A DNA stretch of 64,000 nucleotides, from positions 62,001 to 126,000 of the forward strand of contig NZ_CDBR01000023.1 of NCBI RefSeq assembly GCF_000819685.1. Direction: 5' to 3'. Below are positions 9,397 to 18,503 of the stretch, in pieces. The notes beneath the pieces are model-generated. The model was not told where the DNA came from, ran no database searches, and was given only the letters and a program-made list of their open reading frames with translations. Origin of the DNA: Aeromonas allosaccharophila. GTDB taxonomy: Bacteria > Pseudomonadota > Gammaproteobacteria > Enterobacterales > Aeromonadaceae. Numbering within the stretch: position 1 is the first letter of the stretch; each line of letters begins with the position of its first letter. Made by a program: the position numbers and the translations under genes.

Positions 9397-9476
9397 TGTG
9401 ACACTTGGACATTTTGATAACGATAAAATGTGACCAGCATTCTATTTTATCGGACTTTAATTAGTATAATGCGCTC
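9397..9476 (+). promoter_or_regulatory. nupC promoter region with tandem TGTGA half-sites
   Basis: A perfect -10 hexamer TATAAT lies at 9465-9470. TGTGA half-sites, the left half of a CRP operator, occur at 9397 and 9429, 32 bases (about three helical turns) apart. The second is centred near -41 relative to the expected start, the class II CRP position, and the -35 region is poor, as expected of an activated promoter. The right halves of both sites are weak. A loose dyad, cattttgat-aac-gataaaatg, lies between them where a CytR-like repressor could sit. CRP/CytR control of nucleoside uptake genes is established in E. coli; here it is inference. Confidence 0.5.
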
Positions 9477-9541
9477 CCCTTGATTAGTTGGGTTTAATAA
9501 CAACTCGCTAACAAGCTAGGTGCTACTAGAGGAAGATAATA

Positions 9542-10816
9542 ATGAATTTGTTCATGGGTCTGGTAGGGATGGCGACGCTCGTCCTTATCGCGGTGCTGTT
9601 CTCCAGCAATCGCAAGGCAATCAACGTGCGTACCGTTGTCGGTGCGTTCGTAATTCAAGCCGGTCTGGGGGCGTTTGTTCTCTATGTTCCGGTTGGTCGC
9701 GATATCCTGGTCGGCGTGTCCGACGCGGTATCCAGCGTGATCAGCTACGGCCAGAACGGGATCGACTTCCTGTTTGGCGGTCTGGTCAGCAACAAGATGT
9801 TTGAAGTGTTCGGTGGCGGCGGCTTTGTTTTTGCCTTCCGTGTTCTGCCGGTCATCATCTTCTTCTCCTCCCTGATTGCAGTGCTCTACTACCTGGGCAT
9901 CATGCAGATGGTCATCAAGTTGCTGGGCGGCGGTCTGCAGAAAGTACTGGGTACTTCCCGCACCGAATCCCTGTCTGCAACTGCCAACATCTTCGTCGGT
10001 CAGACCGAAGCGCCGCTGGTGGTTCGTCCTTACATCGCCAAGATGACTGACTCCGAGCTGTTCGCCGTCATGTGTGGTGGTCTGGCTTCCGTTGCCGGTT
10101 CCGTACTGGCAGGTTACGCCTCCATGGGCGTGAAGATGGAGTACCTGATTGCTGCCTCCTTCATGGCTGCACCGGGTGGTCTGCTGTTCGCCAAGCTGCT
10201 GGTTCCCGAGACCGAGACCCCGAACTACGACGAAAGCTCTGCCGATGCCGAGCTGGATGACAAGCCTGCCAACGTCATTGACGCTGCTGCTGCTGGCGCC
10301 TCTGCCGGTATGCAACTGGCTCTGAACGTCGGCGCCATGCTGCTGGCCTTCATCGGTCTGATCGCCATGATCAACGGCATCTTCTCCGGTGTGGGTGGCT
10401 GGTTCGGTTATCCGCAACTCTCTCTGGAACTGCTGCTGGGCTGGATCTTCTCCCCGCTGGCCTTCCTGATCGGTGTGCCCTGGAATGAAGCAGTGGTTGC
10501 CGGTTCCTTCATCGGTCAGAAGCTGGTAGTGAACGAGTTCGTGGCTTACCTGAACTTCGCTCCGTACCTGAAAGACGAAGTGCTGATCAACGGTGTGGCC
10601 ATGTCCGATCACACCAAGGCGATCATCTCCTTCGCGCTGTGTGGTTTTGCCAACCTCTCCTCTGTTGCCATCCTGCTGGGTGGTCTGGGGTCCATGGCGC
10701 CGAACCGCCGCGGCACCATTGCACGTTTTGGTCTGAAAGCCGTATTGGCTGGCTCTCTGTCCAACCTGATGTCTGCCACTATCGCAGGCTTCTTCCTGGC
10801 TCTCTCCGCCATGTAA
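9542..10816 (+). CDS. nupC: Concentrative nucleoside transporter NupC
   Basis: A 424-residue inner membrane symporter of the CNT family that imports nucleosides. It is hydrophobic throughout with about 8-10 predicted membrane segments. Recognisable CNT motifs are the [12 protein letters not shown] segment (substrate-binding Gln/Glu), the [15 protein letters not shown] stretch and [26 protein letters not shown], which holds the second conserved Glu/Asn set. A good ribosome binding site (agaggaa) precedes the ATG. It lies upstream of the deo genes, consistent with nucleoside salvage. Confidence 0.95.
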   Translation: MNLFMGLVGMATLVLIAVLFSSNRKAINVRTVVGAFVIQAGLGAFVLYVPVGRDILVGVSDAVSSVISYGQNGIDFLFGGLVSNKMFEVFGGGGFVFAFRVLPVIIFFSSLIAVLYYLGIMQMVIKLLGGGLQKVLGTSRTESLSATANIFVGQTEAPLVVRPYIAKMTDSELFAVMCGGLASVAGSVLAGYASMGVKMEYLIAASFMAAPGGLLFAKLLVPETETPNYDESSADAELDDKPANVIDAAAAGASAGMQLALNVGAMLLAFIGLIAMINGIFSGVGGWFGYPQLSLELLLGWIFSPLAFLIGVPWNEAVVAGSFIGQKLVVNEFVAYLNFAPYLKDEVLINGVAMSDHTKAIISFALCGFANLSSVAILLGGLGSMAPNRRGTIARFGLKAVLAGSLSNLMSATIAGFFLALSAM

Positions 10817-10845
10817 TAGCGGCCTGATTGACAGGGTATAAACAC

Positions 10846-10876
10846 GAACGCCACGGCATCTGCCGTGGCGTTCGCG
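10846..10876 (+). terminator. Hairpin after nupC, possible terminator
   Basis: cgaacgccacggc and gccgtggcgttcg form a 13-bp perfect stem with an ATCT loop, 30 bases after the nupC stop. No T run follows, so it may act as a 3' stabilising hairpin rather than a true intrinsic terminator. Confidence 0.6.
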
Positions 10877-10941
10877 TATGGATCGGTGACAACCGTTTTC
10901 CTATCTAAACTAATAATAAAATGAGTCAAATCGGAGGTTAT

Positions 10942-11112
10942 ATGAATGAAGTGCTACTGGCGATGGTGGCTGGCTTTATAGTCGGTTTGTTGTTTTCTTT
11001 CCTCAAATTGCCGATCCCGGCACCACCCGTTTTGTCCGGGGTAATGGGGATCGTCGGGGTCTATCTGGGGGGATTGGCCTACTCCTGGATCCTGACTCGG
11101 TTCTTTTCGTAA
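10942..11112 (+). CDS. XapX domain-containing small membrane protein
   Basis: A 56-residue protein with two hydrophobic segments (MNEVLLAMVAGFIVGLLFSFL and GVMGIVGVYLGGLAYSWIL) flanking the signature PIPAPPVLSG. This is the XapX domain, a short inner membrane protein of unknown function. The start at 10942 is set by the ribosome binding site cggaggttat; the upstream in-frame ATG at 10921 would place that site inside the gene. It lies between nupC and deoC on the same strand. Confidence 0.88.
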   Translation: MNEVLLAMVAGFIVGLLFSFLKLPIPAPPVLSGVMGIVGVYLGGLAYSWILTRFFS

Positions 11113-11536
11113 GGCTTTTTTAGACCTGGATTTGCCAGATGTGAGGTACCTCTGAAATTGGCAAATCCGGCTTGCAAACAGGGGGTATCTCGGCTGAAAT
11201 AGGCATTGCCAGCAGGGTGCTGGCAATGACTAATACTCGATGAAATCGGGTGTTGGCGGTCAAATGGAATTGATTGGGAAGTCGGGTCAGATGTTGTCGG
11301 CCTTTCTCAAGTCTTCATGGAACCAAGTCCGCACTTTTGTAAGAAAGTGACAGGGCTCTTGCCTTATTTACAGTCGCAGTGCCTGCAGGGTGCTTTGAAT
11401 GGCATCCGGATAGTGGCGGTGCCTTCGCACTGTAATTCCATTCCCGTATAGCTGGGGATTACTGCCTGTGCATCCATCGCTGGATGGTCTGGTTGTGCCC
11501 GGTTATCTGGATTAAATCGAGACTTTGGAGAACAGA
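11113..11536. other. Gap of about 420 bases upstream of deoC with two dyads, no gene
   Basis: No convincing ORF is present. Two structured elements occur. GGATTTGCCA (11128-11137) pairs with TGGCAAATCC (11159-11168) around the palindrome GAGGTACCTC (11143-11152). CATTGCCAGCA-GGG-TGCTGGCAATG (11204-11228) is a perfect 11-bp hairpin. Neither is followed by a T run. The region presumably holds the deo promoter and operators, but I cannot identify a confident -35/-10 pair. Confidence 0.6.
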
Positions 11537-12310
11537 ATGACTGATCTGAAAGTGGCCGCCCAGCGCGCCCTGAACCTGATGGACCTGACCACCCTGAACG
11601 ATGATGACACCGATCAGAAGGTGATCGACCTGTGCCGCAAGGCCAAGTCACCGGCTGGCCTGACTGCCGCCGTCTGCATCTATCCCCGTTTTATCCCTAT
11701 CGCTCGCAAGACTCTGCGTGAGATCGGCGCTGCCGACGTGCGCATTGCGACCGTGACCAACTTCCCTCACGGCAACGACGACATCGAGATCGCCGTGGCC
11801 GAAACCCGTGCCGCTGTCGCCTACGGTGCCGACGAAGTGGACGTGGTATTCCCGTACCGTGCCTTCATGGCGGGCAATGAACAGATCGGTTTTGATCTGG
11901 TCAAAGCTTGTAAAGAAGCCTGTGGCGCCAACGTGCTGTTGAAAGTGATCATCGAAACTGGCGAGCTGAAAGAAGAGGCGCTGATCCGCCGCGCTTCCGA
12001 GATCTGTATCGATGCCGGTGCCGACTTCATCAAGACCTCCACCGGCAAGGTGCCGGTCAATGCGACTCCGGAAGCGGCGCGCATCATGATGGAAGTGATC
12101 AAGGCCAAGAATCCGAAAGTCGGCTTCAAGCCTGCTGGTGGCGTGAAAGATGCAGCCGTTGCCGGTCAGTACCTGGCCATGGCCGAAGAGATCCTCGGCA
12201 ACGACTGGGTATCCGCCCGCACCTTCCGCTTCGGCGCATCCAGCCTGCTCGCCAGCTTGCTGGCAACACTGGGGCACGGCGACAAGCCGGCCAACACCAG
12301 CGGTTACTAA
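11537..12310 (+). CDS. deoC: Deoxyribose-phosphate aldolase
   Basis: Cleaves 2-deoxyribose 5-phosphate to glyceraldehyde 3-phosphate and acetaldehyde, the last step of deoxynucleoside catabolism. The 257-residue class I aldolase has Lys Schiff-base segments [11 protein letters not shown] and [14 protein letters not shown] (the Lys in KTSTG is the catalytic one) and the [10 protein letters not shown] phosphate-binding stretch. The ATG at 11537 follows ggag; the TTG at 11525 lies within that site and was rejected. First gene of deoC-deoA-deoB-deoD. Confidence 0.97.
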   Translation: MTDLKVAAQRALNLMDLTTLNDDDTDQKVIDLCRKAKSPAGLTAAVCIYPRFIPIARKTLREIGAADVRIATVTNFPHGNDDIEIAVAETRAAVAYGADEVDVVFPYRAFMAGNEQIGFDLVKACKEACGANVLLKVIIETGELKEEALIRRASEICIDAGADFIKTSTGKVPVNATPEAARIMMEVIKAKNPKVGFKPAGGVKDAAVAGQYLAMAEEILGNDWVSARTFRFGASSLLASLLATLGHGDKPANTSGY

Positions 12311-12319
12311 TAAGTTGAT

Positions 12320-12346
12320 GACAGGGCGGGGGACTCCCGCCCTGTC
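12320..12346 (+). terminator. Intercistronic hairpin between deoC and deoA
   Basis: GACAGGGCGGG and CCCGCCCTGTC form an 11-bp perfect stem with a GGACT loop, 10 bases after the deoC stop. It is not followed by a T run. It may stabilise the deoC 3' end or partly attenuate transcription into deoA. Confidence 0.6.
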
Positions 12347-12419
12347 TAGCCCCCACCATGCGGTGTGCGGGCAAGGATCCAGGCTTGTTTGACGCCAGCA
12401 ATGGCGGAGGGAATGAAAG

Positions 12420-13751
12420 ATGTTTTTGCCTCAAGAAATTATTCGCAAGAAGCGCAACGGTGAAGCGCTCAGTACCCAAGAAATTCAATTCTTCATTCAG
12501 GGCATTACCAACAACACCATCGGCGAGGGGCAGATTGCTGCGCTGGCGATGGCGGTCTATTTCAAAGACATGACCATGGATGAGCGGGTTGCCCTGACTT
12601 GCGCCATGCGTGACTCCGGCATGGTACTGACCTGGGATCACCTGAACCTGGGTGGCCCGATTGTCGACAAACACTCCACCGGCGGTGTGGGTGATGTGGT
12701 CTCTCTGATGCTTGGACCTATGGTCGCTGCGTGCGGCGGTTTCGTGCCGATGATCTCCGGCCGCGGTCTGGGCCACACTGGCGGTACTCTGGACAAGCTG
12801 GATGCCATTCCCGGCTACCAGACCTCGGTCGATAACGATCGTTTCCTGAAAGTGGTGAAAGAGGCGGGGGTCGCCATCATCGGCCAGACCGGCGATCTCG
12901 CTCCGGCTGACAAGCGTATCTATGCAGTACGGGACATCACCGCCACCGTTGAATCCATCGCGATGATCACCGGCTCCATCCTCTCCAAGAAGCTTGCCTC
13001 CGGGCTCGAAGCACTGGTAATGGATGTGAAAGTGGGTTCCGGCGCCTTTATGCCGACCTTCGAAGCGTCCGAAGAGCTGGCCAAGAGCATCGTGGCCGTG
13101 GCCAACGGTGCCGGTTGCCGCACCTCTGCGCTGCTCACCGACATGAACCAGGTGCTGGCCTCCAGCGCCGGTAACGCGGTGGAAGTGCGCGAAGCGGTGC
13201 GCTACCTGACCGGTGAATACCGCAACCCGCGCATCCACGAAGTGACCATGGCGCTGTGCGCCGAGATGCTGATCTCCGCCGGTCTAGCCAGCGACGACAG
13301 CGATGCCCGCCGCAAACTGCAGGCGGTGCTGGATAACGGCAAGGCGGCCGAGATCTTCGGTCGCATGGTGACTGGCCTCGGTGGTCCGGCCGATTTCATG
13401 GAGCGTTATGACGCTTACCTGCCGAAAGCGGCCATCGTGCGCCCGGTCTTTGCGGCCAACAGCGGTTTCGTGACCGCCATGGATACCCGCGAGCTGGGTC
13501 TGGCCGTGGTCGCAATGGGCGGTGGTCGCCGCGCTGCCGGTGACAAACTTGATTATGCGGTCGGTCTGACCGACTTTATCCGCCTGGGTCAAAGCGTCGA
13601 TGCTGACAAGCCGATCGCGATGATCCACGCTCAGACTGAAGAGCAATATGCTCAGGCTGCCAGCATGGTGCAGGCGGCTGTCCGGATTGGTGGCGAGCGG
13701 CCACAGGCACTGCCTGAAGTGTACCGCCGTATCACCCTGGCTGATTTGTAA
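12420..13751 (+). CDS. deoA: Thymidine phosphorylase
   Basis: Phosphorolysis of thymidine and deoxyuridine to base plus 2-deoxyribose 1-phosphate. The 443-residue protein matches the family's usual length and carries the signature [24 protein letters not shown] and the [20 protein letters not shown] phosphate- and nucleoside-binding region. The helical N-terminal domain ([17 protein letters not shown]) is typical. It starts about 110 bases after deoC, separated by a strong hairpin, and is followed by deoB after 14 bases. Confidence 0.97.
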   Translation: MFLPQEIIRKKRNGEALSTQEIQFFIQGITNNTIGEGQIAALAMAVYFKDMTMDERVALTCAMRDSGMVLTWDHLNLGGPIVDKHSTGGVGDVVSLMLGPMVAACGGFVPMISGRGLGHTGGTLDKLDAIPGYQTSVDNDRFLKVVKEAGVAIIGQTGDLAPADKRIYAVRDITATVESIAMITGSILSKKLASGLEALVMDVKVGSGAFMPTFEASEELAKSIVAVANGAGCRTSALLTDMNQVLASSAGNAVEVREAVRYLTGEYRNPRIHEVTMALCAEMLISAGLASDDSDARRKLQAVLDNGKAAEIFGRMVTGLGGPADFMERYDAYLPKAAIVRPVFAANSGFVTAMDTRELGLAVVAMGGGRRAAGDKLDYAVGLTDFIRLGQSVDADKPIAMIHAQTEEQYAQAASMVQAAVRIGGERPQALPEVYRRITLADL

Positions 13752-13765
13752 CAAGGGGAAGACCC

Positions 13766-14974
13766 ATGAAACGTACCTTTATTCTGATGATGGACTCTTT
13801 CGGTATTGGCGCTGCTGCCGACGCCGAGAAGTTCGGAGATGTGGGCGCCAACACCCTTGGCCATATCGCCAAGGCGTGTGCGGCAGGTGACATTGAAGGC
13901 CGCGGTGCCCTCAATCTGCCGAACCTCAACAAGCTGGGTTTGGGCCACGCCTGTGAGCAGGCCTCCGGCTACTTCCCGGAAGGACTGAACAAAGATATCG
14001 ACGTGGTCGGTGCCTACGGCTTTGCTCAGGAGCTCTCCTCCGGCAAGGATACCCCGTCCGGTCACTGGGAGATCGCCGGTGTACCCGTGCTGTGCGAGTG
14101 GGGCTACTTCAAGGATCACCATAACAGCTTCCCGCAGGAGCTGCTGGACGCCATCGTCGAGAAGGCCGGTCTGCCGGGTTATCTCGGCAACTGCCACGCT
14201 TCCGGTACCCAGGTGCTGGACGATCTGGGCGAAGAGCACATGAAGACCGGCAAGCCGATCCTCTACACCTCTGCCGACTCCGTGTTCCAGATTGCCTGCC
14301 ACGAAGAGACCTACGGCCTCGAGAAGCTCTATGAGCTGTGCCACATCGTGCGCGAGCTGCTGGAGCCCTACAACATCGGCCGCGTGATTGCGCGTCCGTT
14401 CGTGGGCACTGGCAAGGGCAACTTCAAGCGTACCGGCAACCGTCACGACTACTCGGTGCTGCCGCCGGCGCCGACCGTGCTGGACTACATGAAAGATGCG
14501 GGTGGCCAGGTGGTTTCCATCGGCAAGATCGCCGACATCTATGCCGAGCAGGGCATCACCAAGAAGGTGAAAGGTACAGGTCTGGTTGAGCTATGGGATC
14601 GTACTCTGGAAGAGGTGAAAGCCGCCGGTGACAACACCATCGTCTTCACCAACTTTGTGGACTTCGACTCCTCTTACGGCCACCGTCGTGACGTGAAGGG
14701 TTACGCCGATGCGCTGGAGTACTTCGACTCCCGCCTGCCGGAGCTGTTCGAGCAGATGCAGGATGGCGACGTGGTGGTGCTGACCGCTGACCACGGCTGC
14801 GATCCGACCTGGGGTGGCACTGACCACACCCGTGAATACATTCCGGTGCTGTTCTTCGGCAAACCGGTCAAGGCTGGCTCCGTCGGTCGTCGCGAGACCT
14901 TTGCCGATATCGGCCAGAGCATCGCGGCTTACCACGGTCTGCCGAAACTGGCATACGGTACCAGCTTCCTGTAA
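13766..14974 (+). CDS. deoB: Phosphopentomutase
   Basis: Interconverts (deoxy)ribose 1-phosphate and 5-phosphate, linking DeoA/DeoD to DeoC. The 402-residue alkaline-phosphatase-fold enzyme begins [20 protein letters not shown] with the first metal-binding Asp. It also has [13 protein letters not shown] (the phosphorylated Thr region) and the C-terminal metal site [19 protein letters not shown]. Ribosome binding site aaggggaa precedes it. It is tightly spaced after deoA (14 bases), so co-transcribed. Confidence 0.97.
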   Translation: MKRTFILMMDSFGIGAAADAEKFGDVGANTLGHIAKACAAGDIEGRGALNLPNLNKLGLGHACEQASGYFPEGLNKDIDVVGAYGFAQELSSGKDTPSGHWEIAGVPVLCEWGYFKDHHNSFPQELLDAIVEKAGLPGYLGNCHASGTQVLDDLGEEHMKTGKPILYTSADSVFQIACHEETYGLEKLYELCHIVRELLEPYNIGRVIARPFVGTGKGNFKRTGNRHDYSVLPPAPTVLDYMKDAGGQVVSIGKIADIYAEQGITKKVKGTGLVELWDRTLEEVKAAGDNTIVFTNFVDFDSSYGHRRDVKGYADALEYFDSRLPELFEQMQDGDVVVLTADHGCDPTWGGTDHTREYIPVLFFGKPVKAGSVGRRETFADIGQSIAAYHGLPKLAYGTSFL

Positions 14975-14979
14975 TTTAC

Positions 14980-15003
14980 CCGCCCGCCACTTCGGCGGCG
15001 GGC
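14980..15003 (+). terminator. Intercistronic hairpin between deoB and deoD
   Basis: GCCCGCC (14982-14988) and GGCGGGC (14997-15003) pair around an ACTTCGGC loop, shortly after the deoB stop. A weak AT stretch follows (aatttataaaa). deoD begins 46 bases further on, so this is more likely an mRNA-processing or partial-termination hairpin than a full stop. Confidence 0.55.
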
Positions 15004-15049
15004 AATTTATAAAACAATAAAACTCAACCTGTGTGAAGGAATCAAGAGA

Positions 15050-15766
15050 ATGGCAACTCCTCATATCAATGCGAAAGATGGCGCCTTTGCTGATACCGTG
15101 CTGATGCCGGGCGACCCCCTGCGCGCCAAGTACATCGCTGAAACTTTCCTGGAGAACGTCGAGCAGATCTGCGACGTGCGCAACATGTTCGGTTTTACCG
15201 GTACCTACAAGGGCCGTCGTATCTCCGTCATGGGTCACGGCATGGGTATCCCGTCCTGCTCCATCTACGCAAAAGAGCTGATCACTGATTACGGTGTGAA
15301 GACCCTGATCCGCGTGGGTTCCTGCGGTGCCGTGCGTGAAGATGTGAAACTGCGTGACGTGGTGATCGGTATGGGTGCCTGCACCGATTCCAAAGTAAAC
15401 CGCCTGCGTTTCAAGGATCATGACTTCGCTGCCATCGCCGACTTCGACCTGGTTGCCAATGCTGTTCAGGCTGCCAAGAACAAGGGCACTCCGGTGCGCG
15501 TTGGTAACATCTTCTCCGCCGACCTGTTCTACACCCCGGATCCCTCCATGTTCGACGTCATGGAAAAATACGGCATCCTGGGTGTCGAGATGGAAGCGGC
15601 CGGTATCTACGGCGTGGCTGCAGAGTACGGTGCCAAGGCACTGACCATCTGCACCGTCTCCGATCATATCCGTACCGGCGAGCAGACCACTGCCGAAGAG
15701 CGTCAGCTGACCTTCAACGACATGATCGAGATTGCGCTGGACTCCGTCCTGCTGGGCGACAAGTAA
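15050..15766 (+). CDS. deoD: Purine nucleoside phosphorylase, DeoD type
   Basis: Phosphorolysis of purine (deoxy)nucleosides to base plus (deoxy)ribose 1-phosphate. The 238-residue hexameric enzyme starts MATPHINA and shows the phosphate site [13 protein letters not shown], the RVGSCGA motif and the nucleoside-binding [11 protein letters not shown]. The catalytic Asp lies in [10 protein letters not shown]. Ribosome binding site gaaggaa. Last gene of the deo operon, ended by a strong bidirectional terminator. Confidence 0.97.
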   Translation: MATPHINAKDGAFADTVLMPGDPLRAKYIAETFLENVEQICDVRNMFGFTGTYKGRRISVMGHGMGIPSCSIYAKELITDYGVKTLIRVGSCGAVREDVKLRDVVIGMGACTDSKVNRLRFKDHDFAAIADFDLVANAVQAAKNKGTPVRVGNIFSADLFYTPDPSMFDVMEKYGILGVEMEAAGIYGVAAEYGAKALTICTVSDHIRTGEQTTAEERQLTFNDMIEIALDSVLLGDK

Positions 15767-15795
15767 TCTGTCGTAGTGGCATGACAAGTGGAATG

Positions 15796-15823
15796 AAAAC
15801 GGCGGCCTTCGGGCCGCCGTTTT
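15796..15823. terminator. Bidirectional terminator between deoD and the GGDEF gene
   Basis: AAAACGGCGGCC-TTCG-GGCCGCCGTTTT is a perfect 12-bp stem with a UUCG tetraloop and A/T tracts on both sides. It can serve both deoD (plus) and the convergent diguanylate cyclase gene (minus). Confidence 0.95.
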
Positions 15824-15841
15824 GCATTTCTGAGGCTGGCG

Positions 15842-17707
15842 TCATAGGTCGAGGGCGAAGCGCCCCTTGCCTGCCAGCTTGGCCCGATACATGGCGGCAT
15901 CCGCCCGGTGCAGCAGCTCGTCGATGTGGCAGTGCTGACCATGACGACAGATCGCACCGCCAATGCTGCCCGCCAGCGGTAGCCGGTGGCCAGCCACATC
16001 CCAGGGTTCGGCCATGGAGGTCAGCAGCCGTTGGCAGAGGGCTGGCAGCTCCTGCTCCGGGTGGCGCAAGTCGGGCAGTATGATGGTGAACTCGTCGCCT
16101 GCGAGGCGGGCCACCATGTCGCCGGGACGCACTTCGGCACAGAGCACGCTGGCGAAGCGATGCAGCAGGGCATCCCCCACATGGTGTCCCAGCCGGTCGT
16201 TGATCTCCTTGAAGCCATCCAGATCGAGAAACAGCAGGCCGAGCGCCTCCCCGTCATGGTGTACCCGCTCCAGCTCGCGGGTCAGGCGCAGGGTGAACGC
16301 GCGCCGGTTGGGCAGGGTGGTGAGCGGGTCGTGGCTGGCATCATGTTCAAGCTGGCTCTGCAGCGCCTTGAACTGGGTGATATCGGCACCCAGGATATAG
16401 ATCCCGGCCTCGTCGCCCCGGCTCGGGATCATGGTGATCTTGAGATCGCGCGGGCCGATGGGCAGCTCGAAGCGGTATTCGAAGCTCACCTGCTCCCCCG
16501 CCTGTGCCCGGGCCAGATAGGTCATGGCATTGGCATAGGCGGCTTCACCGATCACTTCCCGCGCGCTCATATCCAGCATGCGTTCGGGATCGAGCCCGAA
16601 ATAGCGGCAGTAAGCCTGATTGGCAAACAGGTAGCGCCCCTCTGGCGAGAGCATGCTGATGGTAACCGGCAGGCCGTCGGTGATGGCGCGCAGTCGGGCA
16701 CGGTTGCGCTCCACCTCGGCCATCGCGGTGTGCAGTTGCTCGACGGTTGCCGACTGCTCGCGGGTGCGTTCTCGCACCTGCATCGCCAGCCCCAGCTGCA
16801 GCTGCAGCAGCTTCTCTTCGGCCAGCTTGCGCTCGGTGAGATCGGCAAACACGGCGATCAGGTGGGGGGCCACGGTGCGGCTCTTGCACAGGGTTACACT
16901 CAGTTGTACCCAACAGTGGCGGCCATCGGCACGCAACATCCGCTTCTCCAGCCGGTAGTGCTGGCGCTGGCCATCGATCAGCGCCTGGAAGAGCGGTAGT
17001 TCCCGCGGCAGATCGTCGGGATGGGTCATGGCTTGCCAGGTTTGATTCAGCATCTCCTGTTCGCGATAACCGAGCAGCTGTTGCAGTCCCGGATTGGCTT
17101 TGAGCCACACCCCCTCCATAGAGGAGAGCGCCATGCCGACCGCCGACTGGTTGAAGGTCTGGGTGAAGAGATGCTCCTGATCTTCCAGCACGTTGCTGAG
17201 GCTGCGTACCTGATGGCGCCGCTCGAGATCGTGCAGGGTGCTCTCTACCAGCAGGCCGAAATCATCGAGATCCTGGCGCTGCGCCTCATCGAGGGTACGC
17301 GGCTTGCTGTCTACCAGACAGAGGGTGCCGAGCACCACTCCGTCCAGCGCCCGCAGGGGGCGACCGGCGTAGAACACCACATGGGGCGGGCCGAGCACCA
17401 GCGGATTGTCGGCAAAGCGGGGGTCGATACGGGCATCCGGCACCTGCATGATGCCGGGCTGTAAAATGGCGTGACCACAGAAGGAGTGCTCCCGGCTGAT
17501 TTCGCATAGCGGGATGCCGGTGCGGGAGAGAAACCACTGGCGATCCACATCGGTCAGGGAGACCAGTGCCACGGGCAGATCAAAGTGGCGGCTGATGAGG
17601 CGGGTCAGGCGATCCAGCTGGGCGATGGGCTCGCGGTCGAGCAGCCCGAGGATCCGCAGTCGTGCCAGCCGACTCTCTTCATCCACGGGTAAAGTGGGGG
17701 CAATCAT
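15842..17707 (-). CDS. GAF-PAS-PAS-GGDEF diguanylate cyclase
   Basis: A 621-residue cytoplasmic signalling protein. Residues about 1-165 are a GAF domain (LDREPIAQLDRLTRLISRHF...HSFCGHAI). About 175-300 is a PAS/PAC domain (FNQSAVGMALSSMEGVWLKANP), a short coiled coil follows, and about 335-445 is a second PAS (DGLPVTISMLSPEGRYLFAN). The C-terminus is a GGDEF domain with FLDLDGFKEIND and the active-site variant AGDEF (536-540). AGDEF-type sites are known in active cyclases. The inhibitory I-site RPGD (527-530) is present five residues before it. No EAL domain is present. Likely makes c-di-GMP in response to an unknown small-molecule or redox input. Confidence 0.92.
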   Translation of the reverse strand: MIAPTLPVDEESRLARLRILGLLDREPIAQLDRLTRLISRHFDLPVALVSLTDVDRQWFLSRTGIPLCEISREHSFCGHAILQPGIMQVPDARIDPRFADNPLVLGPPHVVFYAGRPLRALDGVVLGTLCLVDSKPRTLDEAQRQDLDDFGLLVESTLHDLERRHQVRSLSNVLEDQEHLFTQTFNQSAVGMALSSMEGVWLKANPGLQQLLGYREQEMLNQTWQAMTHPDDLPRELPLFQALIDGQRQHYRLEKRMLRADGRHCWVQLSVTLCKSRTVAPHLIAVFADLTERKLAEEKLLQLQLGLAMQVRERTREQSATVEQLHTAMAEVERNRARLRAITDGLPVTISMLSPEGRYLFANQAYCRYFGLDPERMLDMSAREVIGEAAYANAMTYLARAQAGEQVSFEYRFELPIGPRDLKITMIPSRGDEAGIYILGADITQFKALQSQLEHDASHDPLTTLPNRRAFTLRLTRELERVHHDGEALGLLFLDLDGFKEINDRLGHHVGDALLHRFASVLCAEVRPGDMVARLAGDEFTIILPDLRHPEQELPALCQRLLTSMAEPWDVAGHRLPLAGSIGGAICRHGQHCHIDELLHRADAAMYRAKLAGKGRFALDL

Positions 17708-17771
17708 GCAGCTCTCCTGCTGGTTGTGCCATCAAGGATATATACAAGGTGGCAGGGGGATCGGCGCCGGT

Positions 17772-18383
17772 CTACGGCTGATCGGCAGGTTTGCTCTTTT
17801 TCTTGTGTTTGCGCACCCGCATGTAGTTGCGGCGCACGCCGTAGGAGATGAGTAGCCCGGCCAGCAGGGCAACCAGCAGCATCAGCCGCTGTTTCTCCTG
17901 CACAACTTTGAGCCGGGTATCCTTGTCTGCCAGCAGCTTTTGCTCTTCCAGGGTGATGCGCAGGTAGCCGATGGTCTGAGCGCCATCGAGGATCTCCTGT
18001 ACGAACTGGATCCGCCCCTTGCCCAGATCCGGCAGCGACTTGTTGTCGCTGCCGATGGGCAGCAGGCTCTCCAGCGGCACCGCCTGCTCCGACTGGGCGA
18101 GGGGAATGCCACGTCCGTCATAGAGGGTGACATCGAGGATCTCCGGTTCGGCCGCCAGATCCCGCGCCAGCCGCTCCAGCTCGCTGCTTTTGTCTTCCTT
18201 GATCCAGCGCTTCATGTCGCGGGCGGCATAGGCGACCAGCGCCTGCGCCCGGTTGCGCGCTTCGCTGTGCAGTGACGCCTGGCTTTCACCCTGCATATGG
18301 ATGAGCACGCCGAGTACCCAGCAGCCGAGCAGAATGCCGGCGGCCAGGCTGAGAACACGTTTGATGGGAAGATGACGCTGCAA
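17772..18383 (-). CDS. smp: SMP/YtjB-type membrane protein divergent from serB
   Basis: A 203-residue protein with an N-terminal membrane segment (residues 8-30), a periplasmic domain of about 125 residues and a second membrane segment (about 168-185), followed by a very basic tail (RVRKHKKKSK). The layout, and its divergent position next to serB, match the Smp/YtjB family of E. coli (also AhpA-like). The function is poorly known. The central part (LDVTLYDGRGIPLAQSE...GAQTIGYLRITLEE) resembles a dCache/PAS-like extracytoplasmic sensor fold. Confidence 0.85.
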   Translation of the reverse strand: MQRHLPIKRVLSLAAGILLGCWVLGVLIHMQGESQASLHSEARNRAQALVAYAARDMKRWIKEDKSSELERLARDLAAEPEILDVTLYDGRGIPLAQSEQAVPLESLLPIGSDNKSLPDLGKGRIQFVQEILDGAQTIGYLRITLEEQKLLADKDTRLKVVQEKQRLMLLVALLAGLLISYGVRRNYMRVRKHKKKSKPADQP

Positions 18384-18503
18384 GCGTGAGACCTCATGGT
18401 GACAAGGAGTGGCGGGATCTTGGCGCTTGCCTGTACAAAAAGCAATACGCTACTCTGGGCCAGCATTGTTAACCCCCTGATCACCAAGGAAGGCGTATCC
18501 CTT

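Noticed and set aside
10846..11228. REP-like or CRISPR-like repeat array
   Set aside because: The hairpins after nupC and before deoC differ in sequence and spacing; there is no repeated unit with spacers.
12126..13238. A 370-codon minus-strand ORF spanning deoC and deoA
   Set aside because: It crosses two clearly coding plus-strand genes and has no plausible start or domains.
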